DNA of 64,000 bases from the NCBI GenBank assembly GCA_963676355.1, contig OY781093.1:1736001-1800000 (forward strand), written 5' to 3'. Positions 53,071 to 60,090 of this stretch are shown in pieces. The position numbers and the translations under genes were made by a program. The notes beneath the pieces are model-generated. The model was not told the DNA's origin. It worked only from the letters and a program-made list of their open reading frames with translations, and did not search any database. Numbering within the stretch: position 1 is the first letter of the stretch; each line of letters begins with the position of its first letter. The stretch comes from JAGLOK01 sp963676355 (GTDB taxonomy: Bacteria; Bacillota; Clostridia; Christensenellales; UMGS416).

Positions 53071-54690
53071 ATGGAGTATAAATTGCCAATACAAAAAAAG
53101 AAAAAGATTAATATAACAAATATCGTAAGGCGTATCATTCAGATAGCGGCGTTTGTTTTAGTACCGGGACTTTTTATCAGCGTATTCAACAGCATAAAAA
53201 CAGTGTGGATGGCGGCCTTTGCAGGAACCTTTGATGTGTATTTACATATGCCTCAGCTTGCAATCATCTTTGCAGTCATTCCAATCACCATAATCTTTGG
53301 CAGGTTCTTCTGTGGATTTATTTGTTCGTTTGGCTCAATGGGAGATCTCATGTGGAAAGTCGCACGTAAGCTTAAAATTAAGCGCATAAAAGTCTCTAAG
53401 AAGGCTGATGCCGCACTCAAATATATAAAATACGTACTGATTGCATTTCTTGTGCTGTTTGTGTGGACGCTTGGTGCTGTGACGATTGAGCCATCTGTTA
53501 ACCCTTGGAATGTGTTTGGAATGTACTCTTCGCTTTCCGCTTGGGGCAGTATATCAGGATTTTTTGTACTCGGCGGATTGTTTTTAGTACTCATAATCGT
53601 AGGCTCAATGTTTATAGAGCGAATGTTTTGCAGATATTTTTGCCCTTTGGGTGCTGTGTTTGCGATAGTTTCAAAGCTTAGGATAATTAAAATAAAAAAG
53701 CCTTCGGCAAACTGCGGCTCGTGTAGGGCTTGCACTGCAAAATGTTCAATGGGAATTGATATAAGCAAAGCTGACATGGTTAAATCCGGCGAATGCATCG
53801 ATTGCTTTGAATGCGTTAGCGTATGCCCAAGAAACAATGCACAGGCTGTTATAACAAACCAGAGCGTTACACCGCTTGCCGCGGGTGCAGCTGCAAGCAT
53901 TGCGATTATGGGACTGCATTTTGCAGGAAAAGCAGTGGCGTCCGACGTTGCCTATGCAGATAACACTTCGCCGGTTATTATAACCTCCCAACCTCAAGAC
54001 ACTGGCAAATATGAAGACGGTGTATATACGGGAGTTGCAAAAGGATATCGCGGCAACACCGAAGTGGAAGTCACCGTTGAGAACGGATATATTACCTCAG
54101 TTGAACTTATATCAACTGACGATGACATGGAGTTTATGGCGATGGCCGATAGATCATGCATAAAAGCTATTGTCTCATCGCAAAGCACAGATGTTGACAC
54201 TGTGTCCGGCGCAACGTATAGTTCATATGCTATTATAAACGCCGTGGCAAATGCATTAGGCGACACCGCCTATGAGGTCACAGAAAATCTCCAAACAGCC
54301 GAGGCGGCACCCACAGCGACGGCAACACCCGAAATCACTGCTGAACCTAACGTTTCTGAGGCGATAAGCACTGACGTTTCCAGCTTTGCCGACGGCACAT
54401 ACACGGGAACAGGGACGGGATTCCGTGGCGACATTGAAGTGGAAGTCACCGTCGAGGGCGGCAAGATTACTGACATTGAGATAGTGTATCACAATGAAGA
54501 TGGGCCTTATTTGGATCATGCACTTGGGGTAATTGATTCGATTATTGCCCAACAGAATGTTGAAGTGGATGCCATGAGCGGCGCAACGTATTCCAGTGAA
54601 GGGATAATGGAAGCTGTGGCGGATGCTCTTTTGGTGGACTATACAAGTTCGACAGAATCCGGTGGTCGCCATCGCGGTGGTGGGCATTGA
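53071..54690 (+). CDS. Membrane ferredoxin (NapH/NosR-like) fused to two FMN-binding domains
   Basis: A 539-residue protein. About five membrane helices occupy residues 18-290, with CxxxC-type motifs FFCGFICSFG and RMFCRYFCPLG characteristic of NapH/NosR/YccM proteins. Two [4Fe-4S] sites follow (CGSCRACTAKC and CIDCFECVSVCP, about 214-255). After a further hydrophobic segment come two FMN_bind domains (about 310-400 and 440-525), each with the SGAT motif that receives covalent FMN from ApbE (Thr382 and Thr506). A Thr/Ala/Pro linker separates them, and the end is His/Gly-rich. It probably moves electrons from cytosolic donors across the membrane to external flavins. No ribosome site is evident. 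Confidence 0.88.
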   Translation: MEYKLPIQKKKKINITNIVRRIIQIAAFVLVPGLFISVFNSIKTVWMAAFAGTFDVYLHMPQLAIIFAVIPITIIFGRFFCGFICSFGSMGDLMWKVARKLKIKRIKVSKKADAALKYIKYVLIAFLVLFVWTLGAVTIEPSVNPWNVFGMYSSLSAWGSISGFFVLGGLFLVLIIVGSMFIERMFCRYFCPLGAVFAIVSKLRIIKIKKPSANCGSCRACTAKCSMGIDISKADMVKSGECIDCFECVSVCPRNNAQAVITNQSVTPLAAGAAASIAIMGLHFAGKAVASDVAYADNTSPVIITSQPQDTGKYEDGVYTGVAKGYRGNTEVEVTVENGYITSVELISTDDDMEFMAMADRSCIKAIVSSQSTDVDTVSGATYSSYAIINAVANALGDTAYEVTENLQTAEAAPTATATPEITAEPNVSEAISTDVSSFADGTYTGTGTGFRGDIEVEVTVEGGKITDIEIVYHNEDGPYLDHALGVIDSIIAQQNVEVDAMSGATYSSEGIMEAVADALLVDYTSSTESGGRHRGGGH

Positions 54691-54717
54691 TTTAGTAAAG
54701 AGAATTTAGTTTATAAG

Positions 54718-54743
54718 CCAAGGTGAAAGCCTTGGTTTTTTTA
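54718..54743 (+). terminator. Rho-independent terminator after the FMN-binding protein
   Basis: Arms CCAAGG (54718-54723) and CCTTGG (54730-54735) with extra A-T pairs outside, followed by seven T. Confidence 0.85.
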
Positions 54744-54772
54744 TGTAAGGTTTATTTTTGTTGTATATGAGA

Positions 54773-55400
54773 ACTTGCTTTGGTTTGATAAAAAACAGAA
54801 GAATACGGTGTTTGGAGTGATTGGAGAAAAACCCCTCTGTCCTTCGGACATCTCCCCTCGCTAGGGGCGAGAGCGTTGGCGTGAATGTTAATTTTGAAGC
54901 GCAGGCGAGCGAAGCGAGACTTTTCTGGAAAGTTAGTATAAATGCGGTGAGATAAAGTGCCTGCGCCGCAATAAGAAGCTTGGGCAATATTCTTTGCCTT
55001 GGGAACGCTACACTAGTTTCCTACTTTGTGAGCACAAAGTAGGGCAAAAGCGCGAACGCCTCAACCGTTTTCTATCTTAGCTAACTGCTTTTGCAAACTG
55101 GTTGAAGGGTTCGCATTTCTTTTTATTATAGTTTGGTGGAACGCTCTGCGGAGCTGAAATTTGATTAAAAACTTTAAAGCGAAGTAAGTATTTCCTTCTC
55201 AGTTTACGGTTTTGTACAGCATGGGTGGAAGTTGGGTTATGTAGGAGTATGTTTAAAAGCGCAGGCAAGCGAAGCGAGACTGCCTAAAAAACAAAAACAT
55301 CTTCCGAGCGAGAGTTGGATGGCAAGAGCAGAAAAGTTTCTGCGAGGATTTGCTTTGATTTGGGGGAAAGAACAAAAACTTCAGCGTTCGGGGTGTTTGG
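54773..55400 (+). repeat. Repeat block 9, left part (C-A-E-D'-A)
   Basis: A 65-base segment (54773-54837) identical to 56554-56618 leads into C (54830-54880), a short A (54895-54925), E, D' (55020-55190) and A (55258-55370). The sequence CAGCGTTCGGGGTGTTTGGCT then meets the left inverted repeat of the DUF559 element at 55406. Confidence 0.85.
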
Positions 55401-55405
55401 CTAAA

Positions 55406-55470
55406 AACCCCTCCACCATTCGCATTGCTCATGGTCCCCTCCCCTAAATGGGAGGTGCGTCAGCTGAGCG
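55406..55470 (-). repeat. Left inverted repeat of the DUF559 element (only fully inverted B-like copy)
   Basis: A reverse-oriented module B whose central arm reads ATTCGCATTGCTCATGG instead of the usual CGCTTCGCGCGG. All twelve other full B copies in the window point the other way. Confidence 0.75.
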
Positions 55471-55523
55471 GATAAGTTTAGCAAAGAGGATAAAAGAGAG
55501 TTTTATTTGCATTGTAATGATGA

Positions 55524-55535
55524 TAAACTTATTGC
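55524..55535 (+). promoter_or_regulatory. Possible leaderless promoter of the DUF559 gene
   Basis: TG-A-TAAACT (55521-55529) is followed by six bases and the ATG at 55536. The -35 is weak (TTTTAT, 55501-55506) and no ribosome site is present. Confidence 0.45.
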
Positions 55536-55901
55536 ATGTTAAAATATAACAAAAAGTTAATTCCAATTGCAAAGCAGTTAAGAATAAATATGACGAAGGC
55601 AGAAAATATTCTTTGGCATGATTTTTTGAAGCATTATCCAATAAAATTTTACAGACAAAAAGTTATAGAAAATTATATTGCTGATTTTTATTGCCATAAG
55701 GCAAAACTTGTAATTGAAATAGACGGAAGTCATCACGCGCAAGAAATGCATCGCAGTAGTGGTAATTTCAGGACGGAATACATGAATGCTTTGGACTTGA
55801 AAACTATTCGTTTTACAAATGAGCAATTAGCTAATAATCCAAAGCATGTTTTTAATGAAATAGATAAAACAGTTTTAGAAAGAATTGCAGAGCTTAATTA
55901 G
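55536..55901 (+). CDS. DUF559 protein, Vsr-like endonuclease fold
   Basis: A 121-residue protein of the DUF559 family, related to very-short-patch-repair endonucleases and other PD-(D/E)XK enzymes. The N-terminal helices carry QLRINMTKAENILWHDFL, which is typical of the family's A.R.LR...T.AE..LW start. The likely catalytic core is YIADFYCHKAKLVIEIDGSHH (Asp50, Glu61, Asp63 and His residues). The C-terminal part with LKTIRFTNEQLANNPKHV is the usual closing strand and helix. It lies inside a repeat block between inverted copies of module B, and its last codons (RIAELN, stop) merge into module H. It may cut DNA to move or maintain the repeats; this is a hypothesis. Confidence 0.85.
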   Translation: MLKYNKKLIPIAKQLRINMTKAENILWHDFLKHYPIKFYRQKVIENYIADFYCHKAKLVIEIDGSHHAQEMHRSSGNFRTEYMNALDLKTIRFTNEQLANNPKHVFNEIDKTVLERIAELN

Positions 55902-56039
55902 TGGAATCGCTTTACTTATTTTATAGTATAAAGCAGATTTTGATTGCGCAGTCGACGCACCTCCCATTTAGGGGAGGGGAACCGCGCGAAGCGTGGTGGA
56001 GGGGTTTAAAAAAGAAAGCATTCGGGGTGGTTGACTTGC

Positions 56040-56605
56040 AACCCCTCTGTCCTTCGGACATCTCCCCTCACTAGGGGCGATAGCGTTGGTGTGAATGTTA
56101 AAATGTTAATTTGGAAGCGCAGGCGAGCGAAGCGAGACTTTTCTGGAAAGTTAGTATAACTGTGGTGAGACAAAGTGCCTGCGCCTCAATAAGAAGCTTG
56201 GGCAAAATTATTTGCCTTGGGAACGCTACACTCGTTTCCTACTTTGTGAGCACAAAGTAGGGCAAAAGCGCGAACGCCTCAACCGTTTTCTATCTTGTCT
56301 GACTGCTTTTATCAGTTGGTTGAAGGGTTCGCATTTCTTTTTACTAAAGTTTGGTGGAACGCTCTGCGGAGCTGAAGTTAGATAAAATGCGTTAAAGCGA
56401 AGAATTGCTTTCTTTCGTTGCATACGCTATGAGATATCTTTGAATGGAAAGGTTTGATTAAAGCGCAGGCGAGCGAAGCGAGACTGCCTAAAAAAACAAA
56501 AAAATTTTCCGAGCGAGCAGTTGGCTGGCAAGAGCGGGAAAGCTTATGCGAGGACTTGCTTTGGTTTGATAAAAAACAGAAGAATACGGTGTTTGGAGTG
56601 ATTGG
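56040..56605 (+). repeat. Repeat block 9, right part (C-A-E-D'-A)
   Basis: C (56040-56090) follows the DUF559 element at the standard 32-base interval. A short A (56115-56145), E, D' (56236-56405) and A (56458-56560) follow, leading into the 65-base segment (56554-56618) that duplicates 54773-54837. Confidence 0.85.
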
Positions 56606-56610
56606 AGAAA

Positions 56611-56690
56611 AACCCCTCCACCATTCGCATTGCTCATGGTACCCCTCCCATTTAGGGGAGGGGTACCACGCGAAGCGTGGTGGAGGGGTT
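56611..56690 (+). mobile_element. Compact 80-base hairpin made of the two element ends
   Basis: The outer half of the left end (AACCCCTCCACCATTCGC, then TTGCTCATGGT) is joined directly to the right end (ACCCCTCCCATTTAGG, then GGAGGGGTACCACGCG, then TGGAGGGGTT). The whole can fold back on itself and looks like the DUF559 element with its interior deleted, a MITE-like form. The right arm's inner palindrome ACCACGC-GAA-GCGTGGT is perfect here. Confidence 0.65.
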
Positions 56691-56777
56691 TAATAAAGCA
56701 AGCGTTCTGAGTGATTGGCATGCAACCACTCAGCCATCCTACGGATTTCTGCCAAAACAAAAAGCAACCTCCATACC

Positions 56778-56821
56778 TTGACAAAAATAGTTGCATACGA
56801 TATAGTTGCGTTAATCAACTA
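56778..56821 (+). promoter_or_regulatory. Promoter and operator of the marR-MATE operon
   Basis: TTGACA (56778-56783), a 17-base spacer and TATAGT (56801-56806). TAGTTG occurs at 56788-56793 and 56803-56808 as direct repeats, and CAACTA (56816-56821) is its inverse. The repeats lie in the spacer, on the -10 and at the start, ideal for repression by the MarR protein. Confidence 0.8.
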
Positions 56822-56835
56822 AATTGGAGAAAAGT

Positions 56836-57273
56836 ATGGGCAAAAAGTGTGATTCATTGGTATATCTCATCGGAAGTTTAAATATAACCATTAGTAAAAT
56901 AATGAACGAACTTTTTGATATGCATAATATTAATCTTACAAAAGAACAATGGGTGATATTAAAGGTGCTAAAAAGCAGCGGGCCTTTAACCCAGACGGAG
57001 ATAACCCATCAAGTTCAGAAAGATAAAACGACAATCACGCGCGCAGTTGATGCGTTGACAAAAAACGAATATGTCGTGCGCACAAAAGATCCGGATGATC
57101 GCCGCGTGCATATAATAAAGCTTACAGATAAAGCGCTTGAGACTTTGAAGAAAATGGTTCCCATTATTAAGGAACATACAGAGCGCGCCACAAGCTATAT
57201 GTCGGACAAAGAATATATTGAGTTCAAAAAGAATTTGATGAAGATTAAAGACAACCTTTTGGGTGAGGAATAG
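56836..57273 (+). CDS. MarR-family regulator of the adjacent MATE exporter
   Basis: A 145-residue winged-helix regulator. ATG at 56836 follows TTGGAGAAA; the in-frame TTG at 56824 lies in the ribosome site. The DNA-binding part reads LTQTEITHQVQKDKTTITRAVDALTKN with wing VRTKDPDDRRVHIIKLTDK. Flanking helices form the dimer. It starts the operon with a MATE exporter only 13 bases downstream, a classic arrangement in which the ligand exported also releases the repressor. Confidence 0.92.
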   Translation: MGKKCDSLVYLIGSLNITISKIMNELFDMHNINLTKEQWVILKVLKSSGPLTQTEITHQVQKDKTTITRAVDALTKNEYVVRTKDPDDRRVHIIKLTDKALETLKKMVPIIKEHTERATSYMSDKEYIEFKKNLMKIKDNLLGEE

Positions 57274-57286
57274 TTCAGGAGTGAAA

Positions 57287-58651
57287 ATGCAAAAAAATAA
57301 AATGGGATACGTCCCTATACCGAAATTAATAATTAAAATGGCACTGCCGCTTATCTTTTCAATGCTTGTGCAGGCGCTGTATAATGTTGTGGACTCAATC
57401 TTTGTTTCACGCTTGGGTGAGGACGCACTAACGGCGCTGTCGCTTGCTTATCCACTGCAGCTTGTAGTCATCGCTGTTTTTGTGGGACTCTCGGTGGGCG
57501 TAAGCTCAGCCATTTCAAGGAAGCTGGGCGAGCAAGACCATGAAGGAGCACTGCAGATAGCTGAACATGGTGTGGCAATCGGCGCGGCTATCTATATATT
57601 AGTTGCTATTTTCGGTGCATTTTTTGCAAAATACACGATGACGGGATTTACAAGCAACGAAAAGATAATCGAATATGCACTGTCATACATCCGTATTGTA
57701 ATGATTTTCTCGTTTGGCAGCATATTAAACCAAGCAGGGCGTGCCATTTTCCGCGGAACAGGGGAGACAGTAAAGCCAATGATAGCACAGCTTATAGGCG
57801 CAGTGCTTAACATTATCTTAGATCCAATTATGATATTTGGATACTTTGGCTTTCCGGCACTGGGCGTTAAGGGCGCGGCAATAGCCACTGTCACAGCTCA
57901 GATAATTGCCATGCTTTATATATGGATACAGCTTTTGTCGGGCAAGTCGATTATCAAAATCAAGATAAAAAAACTCATTTTCGATATAAAGATAATAGGG
58001 CAGATTTTGTCTGTCGGGTTCCCATCTTTTATAATGCAGGCACTTGGCTCTGTGATGCTGTTTTTCATGAACATGGTGCTATCTGGTTTTGGCGAAGCAA
58101 ACATCGCTGTGATGGGAGTGTATTTCAGGGTGCAGTCGCTTGTTTTCATGCCGGTTTTCGCAATTGCTTCCAGCATGATGCCGGTCATAGGCTATAACTT
58201 TGGCGCGCACAACAAAAAGAGAATGGTTGATGCCTATAAGTTTACATTGGGCGTTACGATAGGATTTATGTCGCTTGCGCTTGTCGCATTTCAGATATTG
58301 CCCAGGCAGATACTTTCAATGTTTAACGCAACGGCTGAGTTATATGCATCGGGCACACCCGCATTTCGAACGATAAGCCTCGCATTTCCAATTGTGGCTA
58401 TAAACATAATAACATCAACTGCTTTCCAAGGGCTGGGCAAGGCATATTACAGCCTTTTGATTTCAGCATTCAGAATGATTATTATATTGCTGCCGGCTGC
58501 ATACTTGCTTTCAATGATTGGCAATGTTGACTATGTATGGTATGCATTTTTGATTGCTGATGCTGTCGCTGTTACTATAAGCCTTCCATTGTTTTTGCGC
58601 ACTATGAAAAATAGCACAAAAGGATGGGGAGAAGAGCTGGAGATAAGGTAA
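57287..58651 (+). CDS. MATE-family multidrug exporter
   Basis: A 454-residue protein with twelve predicted membrane helices in two pseudo-symmetric halves, the standard MATE size. ATG at 57287 follows CAGGAGTG; a GTG at 57263 overlaps the regulator gene. Landmarks are LPLIFSMLVQALYNVVDSIFVSRLGEDALTALSLAYP in the first helix pair and a second copy around SFIMQALGSVMLFFMN, as in the NorM/DinF group. It is driven by Na+ or H+. Its cargo is unknown but is probably an organic cation or antibiotic, sensed by the upstream MarR protein. No terminator hairpin is clear. Confidence 0.92.
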   Translation: MQKNKMGYVPIPKLIIKMALPLIFSMLVQALYNVVDSIFVSRLGEDALTALSLAYPLQLVVIAVFVGLSVGVSSAISRKLGEQDHEGALQIAEHGVAIGAAIYILVAIFGAFFAKYTMTGFTSNEKIIEYALSYIRIVMIFSFGSILNQAGRAIFRGTGETVKPMIAQLIGAVLNIILDPIMIFGYFGFPALGVKGAAIATVTAQIIAMLYIWIQLLSGKSIIKIKIKKLIFDIKIIGQILSVGFPSFIMQALGSVMLFFMNMVLSGFGEANIAVMGVYFRVQSLVFMPVFAIASSMMPVIGYNFGAHNKKRMVDAYKFTLGVTIGFMSLALVAFQILPRQILSMFNATAELYASGTPAFRTISLAFPIVAINIITSTAFQGLGKAYYSLLISAFRMIIILLPAAYLLSMIGNVDYVWYAFLIADAVAVTISLPLFLRTMKNSTKGWGEELEIR

Positions 58652-58829
58652 GCCTTGTGTAAAATGTGTAAATCTTTGCACATATGTTGCATTTATCTTG
58701 AAATCGAATGAACTTACATATAATATTAATTTTATCGTATGGGAAGTTTTACAAATATATTATGATGCAAAGTTACAAACTATCTTCTCATACTATAATC
58801 TATCGATAAATAAAAAGAGGTAGAACAAA

Positions 58830-59282
58830 ATGAAGTATGTGAATTACGAATCTTTTACCAACGATGATGACAGCTATCTTTTGGATGCGCAGAACAAATG
58901 GGAGGCTTTTGAAAAGGCAAAAGACCGCCTGCCTGATGAACTTATTGCGCTCTATAATCAAAATGAGATATTTGACGGCATGAAAATCTATAGCATTGAT
59001 GTCGACAAAATGGCTAAAAACAAAGAAAAAACTGCGCAGCTTGAAGTGGGGCATGGACCGCGTGCTCCGAGATGCATTTTTAAGTATTATGGAATAGATA
59101 AGATTGCATATGACTTGGATGAAGATGCATCAAACAAGACTCAAGACCACATTGCAGTTTGCCTTTTAGATGAGCTATATAAAGAGGATGAATATCTGTG
59201 TCATAACATTATGCTTTCTGACGGCAAAGAGGTGAATATCCGCTGCCGCCGCATGTCAGTTGAGACGATATCAAAGCCTTAG
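58830..59282 (+). CDS. Small acidic protein of unknown function
   Basis: A 150-residue cytosolic protein. It is acidic at the start (NDDDSYLLDAQNKWEAFEKAKDRLPDELIALY) and has a central IYSIDVDKMAKN segment. The GHGPRAPRCIFKYYGIDKIAYDLDED part is followed by a C-terminal strand-rich half with DGKEVNIRCRRM. I recognise no domain. The start is supported by AGAGGT. It stands between the MATE operon and a GNAT fusion on the same strand, with promoter-sized gaps on both sides. Confidence 0.75.
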   Translation: MKYVNYESFTNDDDSYLLDAQNKWEAFEKAKDRLPDELIALYNQNEIFDGMKIYSIDVDKMAKNKEKTAQLEVGHGPRAPRCIFKYYGIDKIAYDLDEDASNKTQDHIAVCLLDELYKEDEYLCHNIMLSDGKEVNIRCRRMSVETISKP

Positions 59283-59354
59283 AAATTAATCATATTAATC
59301 AAACTCCAGATAAAATTATGTTATACTATTATAGTATGATTTCTGGAGGTAACT

Positions 59355-59978
59355 ATGTCAGTATTTGTTGAATGGATAGGATATATTGCAAGCGCGATTA
59401 TACTTGTGTCGCTTTTAATGAGCTCCATTATAAAGCTTAGGATAATAAACACTGTAGGCTCTGTAATATTTGCCGTATACGGCATTATAATCGGATCGAT
59501 TCCGGTTGCTGTGATGAATTTTGGTATAGTCGGAATCAATATTTATTATTTGATAAAAATGTATTCAGCCAAAGATCCGTTGAGCATTGTCGAGATGCCT
59601 GCGACTTCTGAATATATGACAAACTTTTTGACATTTTATAAAGATGAGATTAAAAAATTCGCAGACTATAGTGAAGATAAATTAAAAAATGCTGTGATAT
59701 CTTTTCTTGTTATGCGCGACATGCAAGATGCCGGGGCCTTTATCTGCTCTGAGCATGACGGGCAAACACTTAACATCGAGCTTGATTTTGTGACACCCAA
59801 GTATCGCGATTTTCAAATCGGCAATTTCATTTTTAACAAACAAAAGGAAATGTTTCAAGGCAAAGGATATAAGCGCTTTGTCGCAGAATCGGATAACCAT
59901 GTCCACATAAAATATCTAAAGAAGATGGGCTTTTCGGAGTTCGGAGCATCGGGCAGATTGTGGGCTAGAGACATTTAG
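59355..59978 (+). CDS. YgjV-like membrane domain fused to a GNAT acetyltransferase
   Basis: A 207-residue protein. Residues 1-72 contain three short membrane helices (WIGYIASAIILVSLLMS, INTVGSVIFAVYGIIIG, VAVMNFGIVGINIYYLI) with the pattern of the YgjV family. From about residue 95 a GNAT-like domain follows (VISFLVMRDMQDAGAFIC, LNIELDFVTPKYRDFQIGNFIFN, HIKYLKKMGF). The acetyl-CoA loop is less canonical (YRDFQIGNF), so activity is uncertain. The start has an ideal CTGGAGGT site, and a TG-T-TATACT promoter box lies about 30 bases upstream. Confidence 0.8.
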   Translation: MSVFVEWIGYIASAIILVSLLMSSIIKLRIINTVGSVIFAVYGIIIGSIPVAVMNFGIVGINIYYLIKMYSAKDPLSIVEMPATSEYMTNFLTFYKDEIKKFADYSEDKLKNAVISFLVMRDMQDAGAFICSEHDGQTLNIELDFVTPKYRDFQIGNFIFNKQKEMFQGKGYKRFVAESDNHVHIKYLKKMGFSEFGASGRLWARDI

Positions 59979-60046
59979 TGCGCCATACAAATCACAAATA
60001 ATTTTATAATTTAGTTAACGATATTTATGGAAATACGCTTTTAAAG

Positions 60047-60055
60047 TGATATAAT
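60047..60055 (+). promoter_or_regulatory. Extended -10 promoter of the GH127 gene
   Basis: TG-A-TATAAT (60047-60055) lies about 36 bases before the ATG at 60091. Confidence 0.55.
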
Positions 60056-60090
60056 CAGTTTTGTGAATTTAATTATTGAAGGAGAGTATG

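Larger units (their letters stand above)
55406..56007 (+). mobile_element. Putative DUF559 mobile element with inverted terminal repeats
   Basis: A 602-base unit. The left end (55406-55470) starts AACCCCTCCACCA and includes CCCCTCCCCTAAATGGGAGG then TGCGTCAGCTGAGC. The right end (module B, 55946-56007) is its inverse: GCGCAGTCGACGCA, CCTCCCATTTAGGGGAGGGG, then TGGTGGAGGGGTT. Only the middle of each arm and a few single bases differ. Between them lies one gene, the DUF559 nuclease. The 3' end of the gene and the right flank (55880-55945) match module H found without the gene in other blocks. No target duplication is obvious. Naming it an element is my inference from architecture. Confidence 0.6.
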
